A stretch of DNA of 64,000 nucleotides from Sthenelais limicola (lineage: Eukaryota; Annelida; Polychaeta; Phyllodocida; Sigalionidae), in the NCBI GenBank assembly GCA_942159475.1, contig OW804096.1, forward strand, positions 42,965,744 through 43,029,743, written 5' to 3'. Shown here one piece after another: positions 26,701 through 35,106 of the stretch (its first letter is position 1; every line of letters starts with the position of its first letter). Under the pieces are notes generated by a model. The model worked only from the letters and a program-made list of their open reading frames with translations, was not told where the DNA came from and did not search any database. Made by a program: the position numbers and the translations under genes.

Positions 26701-29700
26701 AATTGTTGTTCGCATTGAACTAGATAAGGAAAGAAAATACACATGATTAAATTATTCAATTGCATCAGATTATAAATGCTACTTGCTATCATTTTTTACA
26801 TGCATATATATTAATGCTATGTTTCACTGCCAACTTTGATTTTTCTGATATAATATCATGAATTCATGGTAATAATATAAATCTAAACACACATATATAC
26901 CTTGGCAAATTATTGTATTTCAGTCTGATCGTCAGGATTACTTGAATAGAGGTTTCAGTTGTTTTAAAAGCTCATAAAACCTGATATGAAATGTATGTTT
27001 CCAGAAACAAAAGAAACAAAGATGTTCTTACATTGTGGGCAAGTTCATGAGCCACAATGCCTGCCACCCCTTGTTTGTCAGCAGCAGAACTCTTTGTTGG
27101 GTCATAGAGAAGTCTGGCTTGTCGGTAGGTGATAAGACCCCAATGCTCTGTGGCTCCAGAGGGATAGTCAGGCACAGCAACATGGTCTGTCAATGAGATA
27201 AGTACACATGCGCTATAATACGCTTAATCATTCTTCGGAATTTCGTGTACTTTGATAATTATAATGATATTCTTTATTTGTCAAGATCAGAATATGACAC
27301 ACACAAAACATGTAGCTAGGATATACTAATTCCCCGAACATGCTCCTGAGTGTCTCAAATTTTAACAGTTATTCAAACATTAGTAATACATTTACTTTTA
27401 GTCAATTTTATTGAACACATTATCATGCATACCAGTAGGCTACCAGTGATATTCTCTGGTGGTCAAGTGCAAATCTGATAAAGGACATTTTCACAGGGAT
27501 ACAGTATAGAGACATCTTGGTCTTTTTAGAATAAAACTTGGGAAAATTACATGATTGCCGTCAATAAAAACGATTTTGATTATGACCTTTTTACTATATC
27601 TTCCACAATCGGTGGGGTTAAAACATGTATGACCTCCTGCTATTAAGTGCGACTTTGGTTGCCGACAGCAATTCCTCCAGCTTAGGCGCTGCGAATAACA
27701 GTATTAGTTATATAAATGCCAGATGCACACAGGCAAAACACTCCTATATACCTAGTTTTGGAAGGTGGAAACCTTGTCCAAATTCCTGTGCAAAATAATT
27801 CGAGATCTTTCTTCCAGCTTCTACGGCATATTCTACTTGATCGACTCTGTCGGGTGGTGCCCATACTCTATGCTGCAATAAAAGGCTTTCATAAATTGCT
27901 ATAGCTCTACATACATAGCGTCCCTTTTATATATAGTGACGTAAGTCAAATGGACGTATCAAAGTCACACTTAACAATATGAATCATAAGAAAGCATGAA
28001 AAATTACCACAAAATATATTGTTTCGGATGATATAGTTGCTGCTATATGTTGTGCAGTGATCTCAGAGACCTAATCACGCTGCAGTTTCTTTCTCAGATA
28101 TCTCAGCCAGACGATTAGTGATTAATTGATATAATTAGTTATTATTGATGGAATAAAGGGCATACCTACCGTTATCCCATTATCCAACGTGTTTTCTTTA
28201 TACTTGAAGTCACAAACAATAAAACATACGAGGTAACTACTCATTAATGGTGTCTCTTCAAATGTTGTTTCTGTCCAAATGCCGTCAGTCCTATTTTCCT
28301 TGAAACAGAAGCAGAAACATAGTTATAAATTGTTTAACGCGTGTTGAAATATCTATGAATGTATACTCTGTTTTGTAATCTTATATAATTCATTAACCCT
28401 GATTAGGGAATGGGTTATTTTATCACTTCTTACCTTGGGGGGCATGTTGGAGAGCGCTGTGAAATTGGACCAATGTTTCAGTGTTATTGTATATGTCGCC
28501 TTGTATTTAGGTTCATCAAAGTTAGGGAATGCCTTGCGGGCATCTGTCGGCTGAAACTTTGTAGTTGCCAGCCAACTGAGAGAAAGAAATGATAATTGTA
28601 ATACATAATGGTAATGGTTTAGTCCCATCGTTCATCGATGGAATTGAAACTGGTTCAGCTTTTATTCATATTCTCTGTATGGCTATCAGAACTATTTCTT
28701 CTCTCAGTGTTACGAATTAGAGAATTTGCTATGATTAGAATGTCAAGTACGGGTCTAGCGTTCTCGTTCCAATGAAATAGTTTTATCCTGGTATATAGAG
28801 TGTAATTGTAATACACAGTATGTGTAAATCTTAGTCAGCCACACTGTCTTTTGTATTTCCCTTAAGGATTGAAGAAACTAATATTGTGTCATTATGATTA
28901 TGATTTTAAACGTGTTAGTAATATTAGGATTAGCTGATAACAGCAACATAGTATCGTTGTAATGCTTTTGATGAATAAATATATATTAAACCAAACCTGC
29001 TTTTACCGACGTCAGATTATACATAAAAAAATTGAATATCTTGTTTTAAAATGCATGGTAATCGATGAAGTATTCTTTAAATACTCTGTCAATTCCGATC
29101 CGCCATTTTATAGGCCCCTACGAGAAGAATCTTGAATGAATACGCCAATACTACTATTTGTTTATTAGGTTAATCTAGGGGGTGAATCGGTGTTTCCATT
29201 CAGTAGTCTCCTGGGGCCAAGTTGACAGGGGGAATTAATTGGCTTCGTTTATGGTGTCCCCTGGACCCATTTACCAATAAACATCAACATGGCTACATAT
29301 ACAAAACTATATACACATGGATTAACCACTGTCAGTTGTGTTATGAACATTTCGGGGGCTGCCGAGTGCAAACACACATCCCGTACAGGGCAAATTACGT
29401 ATTTTCAGCCTCACTTTTCTTTTTCCTTTTTGAGTATTCTTGTATAGTTGTATATGTCCTTTCACATAGCCCCTACTTAGTGAAGATGCGTCACGTTCAT
29501 ATCCCTATTGATTGATTGATTGATTGATTGATAGACTTTATTATCGATCATGGAGATCGCGATCAGTCGACTTCTCCGGCATAGGGGAGGTTTTCAACCT
29601 ATCAAAGCTGCATTCTCAGTTAACGTCAGTCAAAAACTGAATATTTTCTACAGATTGTTCCATTCTTTTCCTATCCATCTAAAAGTCATTTGACCAAAGA

Positions 29701-32700
29701 TTTTGGAGGATTGTGTCCAGTTGTTTTTGCTAAAGGGCTTCTGCCCGAATCCTTTCCTGCTTTCCTGCGATGTCTTCACTTATTATCGCTAACCGGCGGC
29801 TGTTTTCTCTCCGTCAAATTCTTGTATAAACACATACCAGCAGAAGAATATTGATAAATCCTAAAAGTCATGATAATTAGGAGTTAATTTGGTAAGTTTT
29901 GTTTAGTTGTAATAGCTGAGAATGCAGCTTTAAATAAATGATTGCCGCATAAATTTGATTTTATGAAGAGATTGTTAATGATATAACGATTATGGTTAGG
30001 ATTTGTTGACACACTGTTCACACTTGTACTTTACAATCATGTTCGCTGATAAGATATGACATACGGTACATTTATTGAGAGAGTGTTTGGCGAAACAGTA
30101 TTACTGAGATTTTTATGGGATGGGAAGTATGTAATTATTTAATACCAACACGATAAAACACCAAGCCCTTCGAAATGATATGCACCGCACTTGCTACTAA
30201 CCATAAACTATGCAATAAAGGCTGTGAAAAAGTGATAAGCATACAATTGTGTGCAGAGGATCTGCTGTCCGTTTGTTTTAAATGAACCCATTGGAATAAA
30301 TGCCTTCAAAGGGCAGCGAAAAGAGCAGGGGTGAATGTGAATAATAGAATATTCATATAAGAGACAGCGTATTTGTATCTTTTGTTGTTAGTTATAACTA
30401 ATATATTTTTTTACTTAAGCTGCGTCTCAGACAAAGGATCGAGTTGAATGAACGATGAGTGGAAGAATGGGGTTGAGGACAGAATAAGGGCGACAAGCTG
30501 TATACCACATGTCAGACATAATTCCACATTTTTCACATATTATTATGGGGGATCATGACCTACAGACATGATGGACGATTCATTATCGTCATGTGTTGTA
30601 ATGCCACTTATACTGAGGTTCATGTGTGCCGAACAACAGTCAATGTATCAAAATATAGTGCAATTTCGCTAATTTAGATGCGTTTCACAAAAACGAGTTG
30701 GACGCAGAGCTCTTCATGCCGAGTATACTTTATAGTTTATATATAGAAAGATTTATGACGTATGTATTGTTTACATGCTTAAGAAAGGTTATGAGAATAA
30801 TTATCTGGGGAGAAGGGGCTTGGGGACCGGGGCTCTACGATGATAATTCATTCAGAACTTTCTCTTACGGTATTTTACTAAATTATGCTGTTTTCCAGGA
30901 GCCTCTTTTGTATATTCTTTTTCTTTATTTCAGCCTGGATATTTATAAAGCCGCGCTTTGGATTTGAACCCAGTGTCCCTAGATTCAGAAGACTCAAAGC
31001 TGTCGACTCGATCACATTCCCCTTTAAATTTGTCCAATCTGTTTATCATTCCATTATAAATACCGCCTGGTCTTTAGCCATTACTCACCCTCAGTATTAC
31101 CCACAAAGAAATTACTTTTGACACACTTTTCTCTCTTCTCTCTGATACTTGGTGAGTTTAAACGTACGTATTCCCTCCAAGGCATGGGAAGGGGGAGAAT
31201 CCTTTCCAAACCTCTATAGTGAGGTTTATTACAGAAGGAAAAGATTACCTCAACATAAACATAAAATTCAATTAAATATAATAACAGGTATTCAACAATC
31301 CCAAAAATATATGGTATTATCATAAGGCAACGCTTGAAAACGTTTGTGATGAACAATTGTGTCTTTTGTATCACGATTAATATGTTATAGGCCTGTAAAT
31401 GAAATAGAACGAAATATAAAATAATTATGAATCGTAGGGGTAGATAAGTACCTATCTGTGGAATAGGACTATGCATGGTAATCCCAGCAGCCCACTATAC
31501 TACGATAAATCCTGGATCCGCCCCCTTCTCTAAATAGTGTCCTGGAAATAACCCTCAGAGACCGCTTTTTGCATGGCTATACACCATCTGGGGAAAATGG
31601 TATTCAAAATATGTCAGAGTCAATGCCATGGTCACGACTATAATCTAATTTGGAATGCAACCATGCATTATAGTATGAATTACTTGTATTTATTTACATT
31701 CTATACAGCGCACAGAGTTATGAATCCAAGTGCAAGGCGCCTGGGTCATAGTCCAACCCATAGCCATACCTATAGCCAATTAGGGTGCGTTGGCCACACT
31801 ATAGATGTATCAAACATTTGAAGTGGACACCCTTGAATCTGGGATATCTCCCATATTCATAATCAATTAATAGTTTACTGTCTTTATCTCTGTAAGGTCC
31901 TTGTCCTGGAGATTCCTGTGAGCCAACATTGCCTCTTAGGTTGTGTAATTCATGATCTGTGATAATAATCGAACGATCCAGCTACTGAATCACACCACGT
32001 GACCGACTATACTTCAGTCACAATAATCTAGTTCATTTCTCTTGAGATAACAGTTATATTGTATGTAGCGATAACATTCCGAGACTGTACCCTTTTGTTT
32101 ATTACAATCCCTTGATAATGCTTGAATAATCTTATCATGGAAGGGGCTTTTATTACAGTATTAGGATGTATGTAGCAATTCTTGATAGTACAAAAGGTAC
32201 AATCGTTTCTTCATTCATATTAACGCCCCAAAAAGATTAAAACTTCCGTATCTACCTCAAGACGTGCTTGTCTGGATGTTTTGAACCCATTACGTGACAC
32301 TATATTCGGACAACAAACGAGTTATACTCTTCGGTGCACCCTTTTGTAAGTTATCATAGAACATTGTCCTGTAAGGAAAGCACATTATAATACTTTATTC
32401 TGCATAAAATAGGAGAGTGTCTTAGTAAATTATGTTATGCTTTCGACACTCTGAGCCTAATTTAATATGAACTGGTGTACTCGAGTTTTATCCCTGCAAT
32501 TAAGAGTCTAGTCAAATGCATGATTCATCACGTAAATTCAAGATTGTATATAAAATGCAATGATGACCTTCTTTATTTAGTATCCTTAACAATGAAGATT
32601 TAAATTAATAAGTTATAGAGAGGTTTTTAATTATATCTCTGTTGTCATCACCACTGTACGTGGTTCAAGCTACCAACATTTGTTGATTTTTTTTGATTTT

Positions 32701-35106
32701 TTTTTACACTTTGACCCTGAAGGTTGTAGCAATTACGATGGTCGCATTTAAAATAGCTAACCCCAATGTCATTGAAATTCCTAACCCACCGCCCAATCAT
32801 CCCAAAGTTTGACCCAGTGATTGGTGCCACAACTTTAAACAATAGCTATCACTTCCCACCACATTATGGGGTCTATTGTACACTAGATGTAATCAGTTTA
32901 ACAGTACATGGTGCGTATTATCAATGAAAGATTATAACCACGTGTCACCACCGCCATAATAAAACATAAAAAGAGCATTTTGTTTGCCAACAAAGCCAAA
33001 GTTGTAGCCCTCGGGTGAAAATCCAGTCATTAACATTCACTATGTTATGGAATTCTTTTAGTTCGTGTGAATTCAAAAATAACTAATACTATTAAGTGTC
33101 AGGGATTAATATAGAACTTGCCCTAGGGCTATATTTGGCACTAGTGTTAGATCTCCGAACACCATAAAACCGCGCAAAAGACATGATTTTAATGAACATA
33201 TAAAATATGAAAGAACGCTGGGTTTTTTTTACACATGTTTATAGTTTTGTTACCGATGAGTAAACCAAATATAAAAAAGCAATGAAAGTTGCGATTTTTC
33301 CATTCTTTAATCGCCAATTAAAAATGTCAATTTATAATCTTGGATTCAACGTTAAGTTGTATGCGGGTTGGTATTCCTGTTCTATGCGTTGCGTTGATAT
33401 TTTTAATATCCTAATTGAACTAAATTGACATGAACTAATAATCTCAGCAAAGTCTCCTCTTAAGCTAGTTTTTCTGTACGAGATGCGCCAATTCATTCAT
33501 TGTTACACAATCAAAATTGTACCCATATAATATGTGGAGCAAAGTAAACATGATGATCATTGTCCTAGTGGTATCATGTAAACGGTATTACATGCGTTGA
33601 CATGTTGTGATAATTTGTAAGATGAAATGATAACTATATGCTTTCATTAAAAATGTCATGTAAAAAATCACCATTGTGATATTGATCCTATATTTGTCGT
33701 CTCCTTTACATTTTCGTGACATTTTGTATGTTTTCCTGAAAATACTACTTAAGGCATACTGCGTAAAATGTGTAAAAGTTAGACTATCGGGGTCGATCTA
33801 ACTGTGCGAATTTAAGAAATAGCAAATGTGTCCTTTTAAGGAAATAGAAGTAATATAATACACGTATTCTGGAATGAAGATGGAACAGTGGTTACCGCAG
33901 GTGAAAGAAGCCCACACACCTAGCTGGTGGAAATATCTCTGGCGACTATAGGAACAAGCGCCGAGGGGGAAATGTGGCATATTTGTTTGATAGAAGTGAC
34001 AGTAGAACATGAACTGTCGACATCCACTAAAGAAAGCAATTTATACAGCAGCAGTAAGCTATACGAAATCCCGCTAAGATTCTTTTCTCACTCAAGTATA
34101 GGAATGTCCCTTAAAGATGCGATTGAAGCATTTTGTCCCAAAAAAAATTGCAAGATAATTAGAAAGCAATTCTTTTGCAAAAGGTTCTGGTTGAAAAGTC
34201 TAAAATGTTGGGTTATTATTGTGTAATGTATATCTTAATTAATGGATTATGAACGGAACAACGTCGGGAAAGGAGAGGGTTTAGTTTTTTAACAATCCTC
34301 ATAGAATATGCCCTTAGCTCATGTCAACAATTCAGGAGAAAATCGGCTGAACAAGTTAGTAAGTAATACAACTTTAATCAAAAAGAACACCAAAATAATA
34401 TAACCAGTCTGAGCTGAGGCAATATGTCGTCGAAGAGGGGGGCGGGGGGGGGCGGGAGTACATTAACATGTGTGGGCGTAAAACTGTTATCCTGGTGACC
34501 ATACATATAGTTTTGCACCTACCTGGTTTGGTTTGTATTGACATTTACATAGGTACTCTTGTAATAGCCGACGATTCCATTTAGCAGAGATCCATCAAAC
34601 TCGAGTTGAAGAATGACCTGATCTCCGTTTTTCAACACCTTGTCCACCTCTGTCACCCAATATTGGTTTCTGTCGAAGGCAAAAGCGCGTACAACTTTGA
34701 TATCTTCTCCAGAAGCCGCATCCTTCACTTTGGTCAGAGTGATGTTCATCATTTTGTAATGTATAATCAAGTACTTCGTTTCTGCAGTGATATTAATGGT
34801 TATACTTGATTTTCCCAAAAACGTACCAGCGTCATAATAAAAGTCTGGGTTGAACCACATGTCGTAATGAACAGGAACATGGAATGCAGGTAAGAACGCA
34901 TCCTGCCATGGACCAGCTTCGCCGGCGTCCGTCGTTGTCTTGGGAACTGGTGTGGTTGCTGGGGAAGAGGTGGAAGCACTGGGAGATGTTTCAGGGCACG
35001 GAGCCTTGATTAGGCCTGCCATCAAGCCAACCCCTACTATAATTAGTATGAATAAGCCTATAATGGCAAAGGCCTGGACCTTTGAAACAAAGAATCCCCC
35101 CTGCAT
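9353..35106 (-). CDS. M1 zinc aminopeptidase, aminopeptidase N-like (complete gene)
   Basis: This encodes a type II membrane ectopeptidase predicted to remove N-terminal amino acids from extracellular peptides. Exons in transcript order: 35106-34523, 28575-28434, 28298-28170, 27872-27752, 27186-27032, 26662-26549 (6A) or 25464-25351 (6B), 24339-24205, 23762-23697, 23586-23521, 23057-22888, 22562-22489, 22413-22199, 21872-21669, 21439-21366, 12070-11969, 11305-11126, 10689-10549, 10245-10164, 9502-9353. Every junction keeps frame with GT/AG sites. The total is 2904 nt, 967 aa plus stop, the usual aminopeptidase N size. Landmarks are a TM segment at 11-33, [16 protein letters not shown] in exon 2, GATEHWG (336-342) in place of GAMENWG, HELAH 372-376, zinc-ligand Glu395 in NEGFA, and the probable catalytic Tyr458 in IVYSK. 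The C-terminal half matches the helical ERAP1-C-like region. The donor ending exon 18 (GAG then GTTGGT) is weak but is the only one that keeps frame. The exact paralogue is not assigned. Confidence 0.93.
12112..13299. repeat. ~135 bp minisatellite, first block
   Basis: About nine degenerate monomers, each marked by AATGAATCTATGATTGAAAT, CAAGAGATACATGCATTTGC and TTTTCATGCAGTGGAATTAA. The first word recurs at about 12137, 12265, 12400, 12537, 12670, 12803, 12938, 13075 and 13200, giving a 122-138 nt period. The array continues on the other side of the LINE, so the LINE split one array. It lies wholly inside aminopeptidase intron 14. No protein frame runs through it. Confidence 0.9.
13294..13299. 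repeat. LINE target-site duplication, left copy
   Basis: TTTCAT directly abuts the LINE poly(A) tail (poly-T on this strand) and is repeated at the other LINE end (19271-19276). Removing the LINE and one copy restores the minisatellite word TTTTCATGCAG. Because the tail is poly-T, the duplication could be one base longer. Confidence 0.75.
13318..13323 (-). terminator. LINE poly(A) signal AATAAA and tail
   Basis: AATAAA on the element strand lies a few bases before the terminal A-run (13300-13310). Because the element is in sense inside an intron, this signal could also truncate host pre-mRNA. Confidence 0.6.
13645..16536 (-). CDS. LINE ORF2: AP endonuclease and reverse transcriptase
   Basis: 963 aa, the enzyme that nicks target DNA and copies LINE RNA by target-primed reverse transcription. 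An AP-like endonuclease spans about 14-240: [18 protein letters not shown] (catalytic Glu at 48), CYRPP, GDININ (166-171) and NISDH (229-233). A basic linker follows. The reverse transcriptase spans about 505-790: [42 protein letters not shown] (motif A Asp), [21 protein letters not shown] and LYADDT (catalytic YADD 695-698). The C-terminus ends with an [14 protein letters not shown] segment typical of CR1/jockey ORF2. No RNase H domain is evident. No internal stop or frameshift. The ATG used (MESVETPN) is 24 codons before the first endonuclease motif residues. Confidence 0.95.
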   Translation of the reverse strand: MESVETPNLINMKGLGILSLNIRSLRNKVEELENTLICRFVKIVCIQETWLNELDFDANLDIGNGFNLYRFDRKSDHPNVKKSGGGLCCYIHNDFKVDEWLLNDLNVCNGSIEIQCIMVKPGQRQSISVLNCYRPPTGDKALFLSELKTTLMSVKRRTNNVIFLCGDININLINDLDPKTGEMLNLMTDFRLESLVNEPTRYNSDNGTLLDVMFTDHPHVMNSGVLNYNISDHLCTFTQIKKNKEPIQLDKRYGRRYHNINHEHMRVNLEHTLVNKFCFGDIETPTDLMWINMKKCLVSYLDKYSPVEVISTKRKGKMVLPQNILKMIADRDMLFKRSRKNRSQSDYREAVRLRRNINKLVKAQKREVIRNQLNNCSKNSKKFWTQIKAHFGNKSKNLPTSFLLEGVPLVGLEAANALNVFYSKFGKEDDNLSENYKEYLGDEPDLTLVTNVLITESQVKDIIQNIDTSKGSGFEWINSKTLKMFLSLVSSQLTVLIKKCVKTGLMPLEWKEYVIKPIPKGGDLRCFNNLRPIAMVPIMSKILEKIVCSSIVDHMELNNLFSKCQGGFRANHSTNISLFDFFAPIISGINNGNLSVASFYDISKAFNCINHKILRYKLHHYKLNPLLIGIIMNYLLDRKQRTNLNGSLSNPITINCGVPQGSHLGPIIFLLYINDLPLCTKHLISADHSINLTLYADDTACTVTGNDVDACIRVTQGAANSINKWMYDNMLKLNEKKCIIQVLGTSHRLKKVNFAALGHIYLNGHRVKRSKNVDYLGFKIDSKLTMNSHLVRLKCATMGKLLLLGKIRKYLNVEMTKTIVKSHILSSLEYGGLFLSLASAHLKHKLQRLIIRAIKLVYLNDQRDGETLSRICGIEPLKKRYDIALLGIMYRKQKDLANITIIPRQTRQNAGPVIKAIRPALELVNKSPHVRGPKLWNGLPGDVRQKNWASIKAYLKSHDNWYG
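16903..16914 (-). promoter_or_regulatory. YY1-like site in the LINE inter-ORF region
   Basis: On the LINE strand this reads CCAAGATGGCGG, a strong match to the YY1 consensus and very similar to the word at the LINE 5' end. It lies about 370 nt upstream of the ORF2 ATG. It could drive a separate ORF2 transcript. Confidence 0.4.
17237..18970 (-). CDS. LINE ORF1: coiled-coil/RRM-like protein fused to a NADAR (YbiA-like) domain
   Basis: 577 aa, starting at ATG ([10 protein letters not shown]). Residues 1-60 are Ser/Asn-rich and disordered. Residues about 90-130 are heptad-like ([21 protein letters not shown]), a coiled coil for trimerisation. Residues about 130-280 follow the L1 ORF1p pattern: [32 protein letters not shown], then [19 protein letters not shown], an RRM-like region plus a C-terminal RNA-binding region. 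Residues about 297-443 match the NADAR/YbiA pattern: [59 protein letters not shown] and [14 protein letters not shown]. Known NADAR proteins act on ADP-ribose adducts; activity here is inference. The tail (445-577) is low complexity. Family assignment is by eye. Confidence 0.88.
   Translation of the reverse strand: MKRDREGSSGISPEAKKSQLTDNPSISSKMTSASNELSLNPSAQSAITLATLQAGQVANASAVSEAKLLCVEVANNLTDEIIRNNEQDVCSKQMEERLNKLENHVDYLTAELEKQRFINNEMDTKLRQQCVVFNGVLARRDEDLDAIVTEIVKMVIPSFRRDQLDETYRIVSKSYHQNRRRPDPISVRFKALKDKKLFMQLKGSLFDSYKFPPEKFPAIVHWSFEDDINPEVRRHRGLIRQIAKKAVNTQFDENAKVKGDKLVVGGRAYSANQLDLLPESMNPESIKVQKVALGIAYQSSYAWPSNLYPCEININRLYFYSVEHAFFYLKALRTGNNPAARKLAKMRDPYEIKELGSKLQTDDQWDQREESFMRSINVAKYVQNKDLRALLLSTKDMELIEATGDMRWAAGVFLGSIKLKTRTWEGQNRQGQILMSVRAEMKERFKHELNEIQMMTPPPKPIDWKKLSPRSQALAKPRFFSAYPSIEESKLEVQMETDPLPSLYTTRNSSEKAPSPVQDRTITNQSMNIDVMTSEAILASSTPHPLKRMDGQLATSDIEKSFNESMARMRETKNSSP
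18971..19270 (-). promoter_or_regulatory. LINE 5' leader with YY1-like site and TTCAGGA repeats
   Basis: The first bases on the element strand are about three tandem copies of the heptamer TTCAGGA. They are followed by CAAGATGGCGGACC (YY1-like core complement at 19237-19247), only about 24 nt from the element start. Mammalian L1 elements carry a YY1 site in a comparable position, where it sets the transcription start. No protein frame of note lies here. Confidence 0.6.
19271..20247. repeat. ~135 bp minisatellite, second block (starts with LINE target duplication)
   Basis: The same monomers as the block on the other side of the LINE, with about seven units. The first six bases, TTTCAT, are the right-hand LINE target-site duplication. 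The block ends at CAAGATATACGTATTA, where a foldback element has inserted. Monomers closest to the LINE on both sides match in sequence, consistent with one array cut by insertion. Confidence 0.88.
20248..20745. mobile_element. Foldback/MITE-like insertion with ~75 bp inverted arms
   Basis: Left arm 20253-20329 and right arm 20343-20416 are near-perfect inverse complements (AGGATGTAAC at one tip, GTTACATCCT at the other; GGCCAGGGATTTCAC near the loop) around a loop of about 13 nt. The remainder (20420-20745) is itself bounded by TACCACGATC and GATCGTGGTA. The minisatellite word GTATTAGCACAA is interrupted here by the insertion, with TA at both edges as a likely target duplication. There is no coding capacity. 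It may be two nested elements. Confidence 0.7.
20746..21233. repeat. ~135 bp minisatellite, third block
   Basis: Three to four more diverged monomers resume after the foldback element, with the same words (AATCTATGA, CATGCAGTGG, CACAATATGCATAGTGTACAGG). They are more decayed towards the right. They end at a small hairpin insertion, after which one last monomer fragment (CTATTTTCATGCAGTGG) is seen before exon 14. Confidence 0.8.
21234..21301. repeat. Perfect 25 bp inverted repeat (hairpin insertion)
   Basis: GGAGGTTCCGCAAGC and ten more bases (21234-21258) are repeated exactly in inverse complement at 21277-21301 around an 18 nt loop. The hairpin interrupts a minisatellite monomer. It is either a minimal MITE or a snap-back repair footprint. 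Perfect arms point to a recent origin. Confidence 0.85.
23338..23388. repeat. AT-rich inverted repeat in aminopeptidase intron 9
   Basis: AGAACACATAT and ATATGTGTTCT are exact inverse complements enclosing an AT-rich, partly palindromic centre. It is probably a short AT-rich hairpin with no further signal. Confidence 0.6.
24205..24339 (-). CDS. Aminopeptidase exon 7: catalytic tyrosine region
   Basis: Forty-five codons, starting [10 protein letters not shown] and ending FDGIVYSK. In M1 enzymes the transition-state-stabilising Tyr lies in the family motif FDxIxYxKGAxVLRML; here it is Tyr458 in IVYSK, and the rest (GASVLRMM) opens exon 8. The donor is AAA|GTATGT. Both exon 6 versions splice into it in phase 0. 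Confidence 0.9.
24688..24725. repeat. Perfect 38 bp palindrome
   Basis: TTTAATCTCAAATGAATGT is followed at once by its exact inverse complement, with no loop, in the intron between alternative exon 6B and exon 7. It could fold as a cruciform or as a 19 bp RNA stem close to the alternative exons. Confidence 0.9.
25351..25464 (-). CDS. Aminopeptidase alternative exon 6B (third zinc ligand, second copy)
   Basis: This is a second copy of the active-site exon, also exactly 114 nt and phase 0 on both sides. It is preceded by a pyrimidine-rich tract ending CACTTAG and followed by ATG|GTAAAA. It starts YFGNLVTCR, contains the same [12 protein letters not shown], then diverges to [17 protein letters not shown]. 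It lies 1,084 nt downstream of 6A and 1,011 nt upstream of exon 7. The many synonymous differences from 6A in shared codons argue for an old duplication held under protein-level selection, not a fresh copy. There is no stop or frame damage. Including both would insert 38 extra residues into the zinc site, so alternative use is the likely reading. Confidence 0.9.
26549..26662 (-). CDS. Aminopeptidase alternative exon 6A (third zinc ligand)
   Basis: Exactly 114 nt (38 codons), preceded by TTTCAG and followed by ATG|GTATCA, phase 0 on both sides. It starts YFGNLVTNL, contains [12 protein letters not shown], and continues [17 protein letters not shown]. The Glu of NEGFA is 18 residues beyond the second His of HELAH, the exact gluzincin spacing. 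It matches exon 6B at about 26 of 38 residues. It is the copy nearer to exon 5 (369 nt intron). The donor GTATCA is weaker than that of 6B. See exon 6B and the finding on mutually exclusive exons. Confidence 0.9.
27032..27186 (-). CDS. Aminopeptidase exon 5: exopeptidase motif and HELAH zinc motif
   Basis: The exon encodes the substrate amino-terminus binding motif as GATEHWG, where the family consensus is GAMENWG; Met becomes Thr and Asn becomes His, but the key Glu is kept. It ends with VAHELAHN, which contains two zinc-ligand histidines and the catalytic Glu. The donor AAT|GTAAGA falls one residue after the second His. The third zinc ligand must therefore come from whichever exon 6 is chosen. 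Confidence 0.93.
27752..28575 (-). CDS. Aminopeptidase exons 2-4: end of N-domain, start of catalytic domain
   Basis: Exon 2 (28575-28434, 47 codons plus a split one) carries the M1 signature [15 protein letters not shown]. Exon 3 (28298-28170, 43 codons) carries [15 protein letters not shown], the strand leading out of the N-domain. Exon 4 (27872-27752) carries [19 protein letters not shown] and ends in LPKL, where the family has YPLPKLD before the active site. Phases 2, 0, 0 and 1 join without a gap. All introns begin GT and end AG. Confidence 0.9.
28576..34522 (-). other. Aminopeptidase intron 1 (5.9 kb)
   Basis: The donor is AG|GTAGGT and the acceptor TTTCTTTCTCTCAG. It contains an ATTG tetranucleotide run at about 29506-29533 and an inverted-repeat-bounded segment at 29604-29931. 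At 31510-31524 there is a lone copy of the right-end sequence CCTGGATCCGCCCC of the inverted-repeat element family. No other gene is recognised in it on either strand. Confidence 0.75.
29506..29931. repeat. (ATTG)n run plus 16 bp inverted repeats, probable small mobile element
   Basis: An ATTG tetranucleotide run (29506-29533) is followed by AAAGCTGCATTCTCAG (29604-29619), whose exact inverse complement lies at 29916-29931. This suggests a SINE/MITE-like insertion of about 0.4 kb. I cannot name the family. Confidence 0.45.
34523..35106 (-). CDS. Aminopeptidase exon 1: cytoplasmic tail, TM anchor, stalk, N-domain start
   Basis: I chose the ATG giving [10 protein letters not shown]. It has A at -3 and sits right before the anchor; the frame is open further upstream but contains no other ATG. 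Residues 1-10 are a short cytoplasmic tail. Residues 11-33 are an uninterrupted hydrophobic helix with no cleavage-like site, as expected for a signal anchor. Residues 36-60 are a Ser/Thr/Pro-rich stalk. From about residue 67 ([22 protein letters not shown]) the M1 beta-saddle domain begins. The exon ends in phase 2 at AG before GTAGGT and joins exon 2 across a 5.9 kb intron. Confidence 0.92.

Noticed and set aside
31081..31476. 131-codon minus-strand frame in aminopeptidase intron 1
   Set aside because: Hydrophobic, AT-driven composition, no family resemblance, no splice evidence.
31510..31524. A third full inverted-repeat element
   Set aside because: Only the right-hand end motif is present. 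No partner end was found at a sensible distance.
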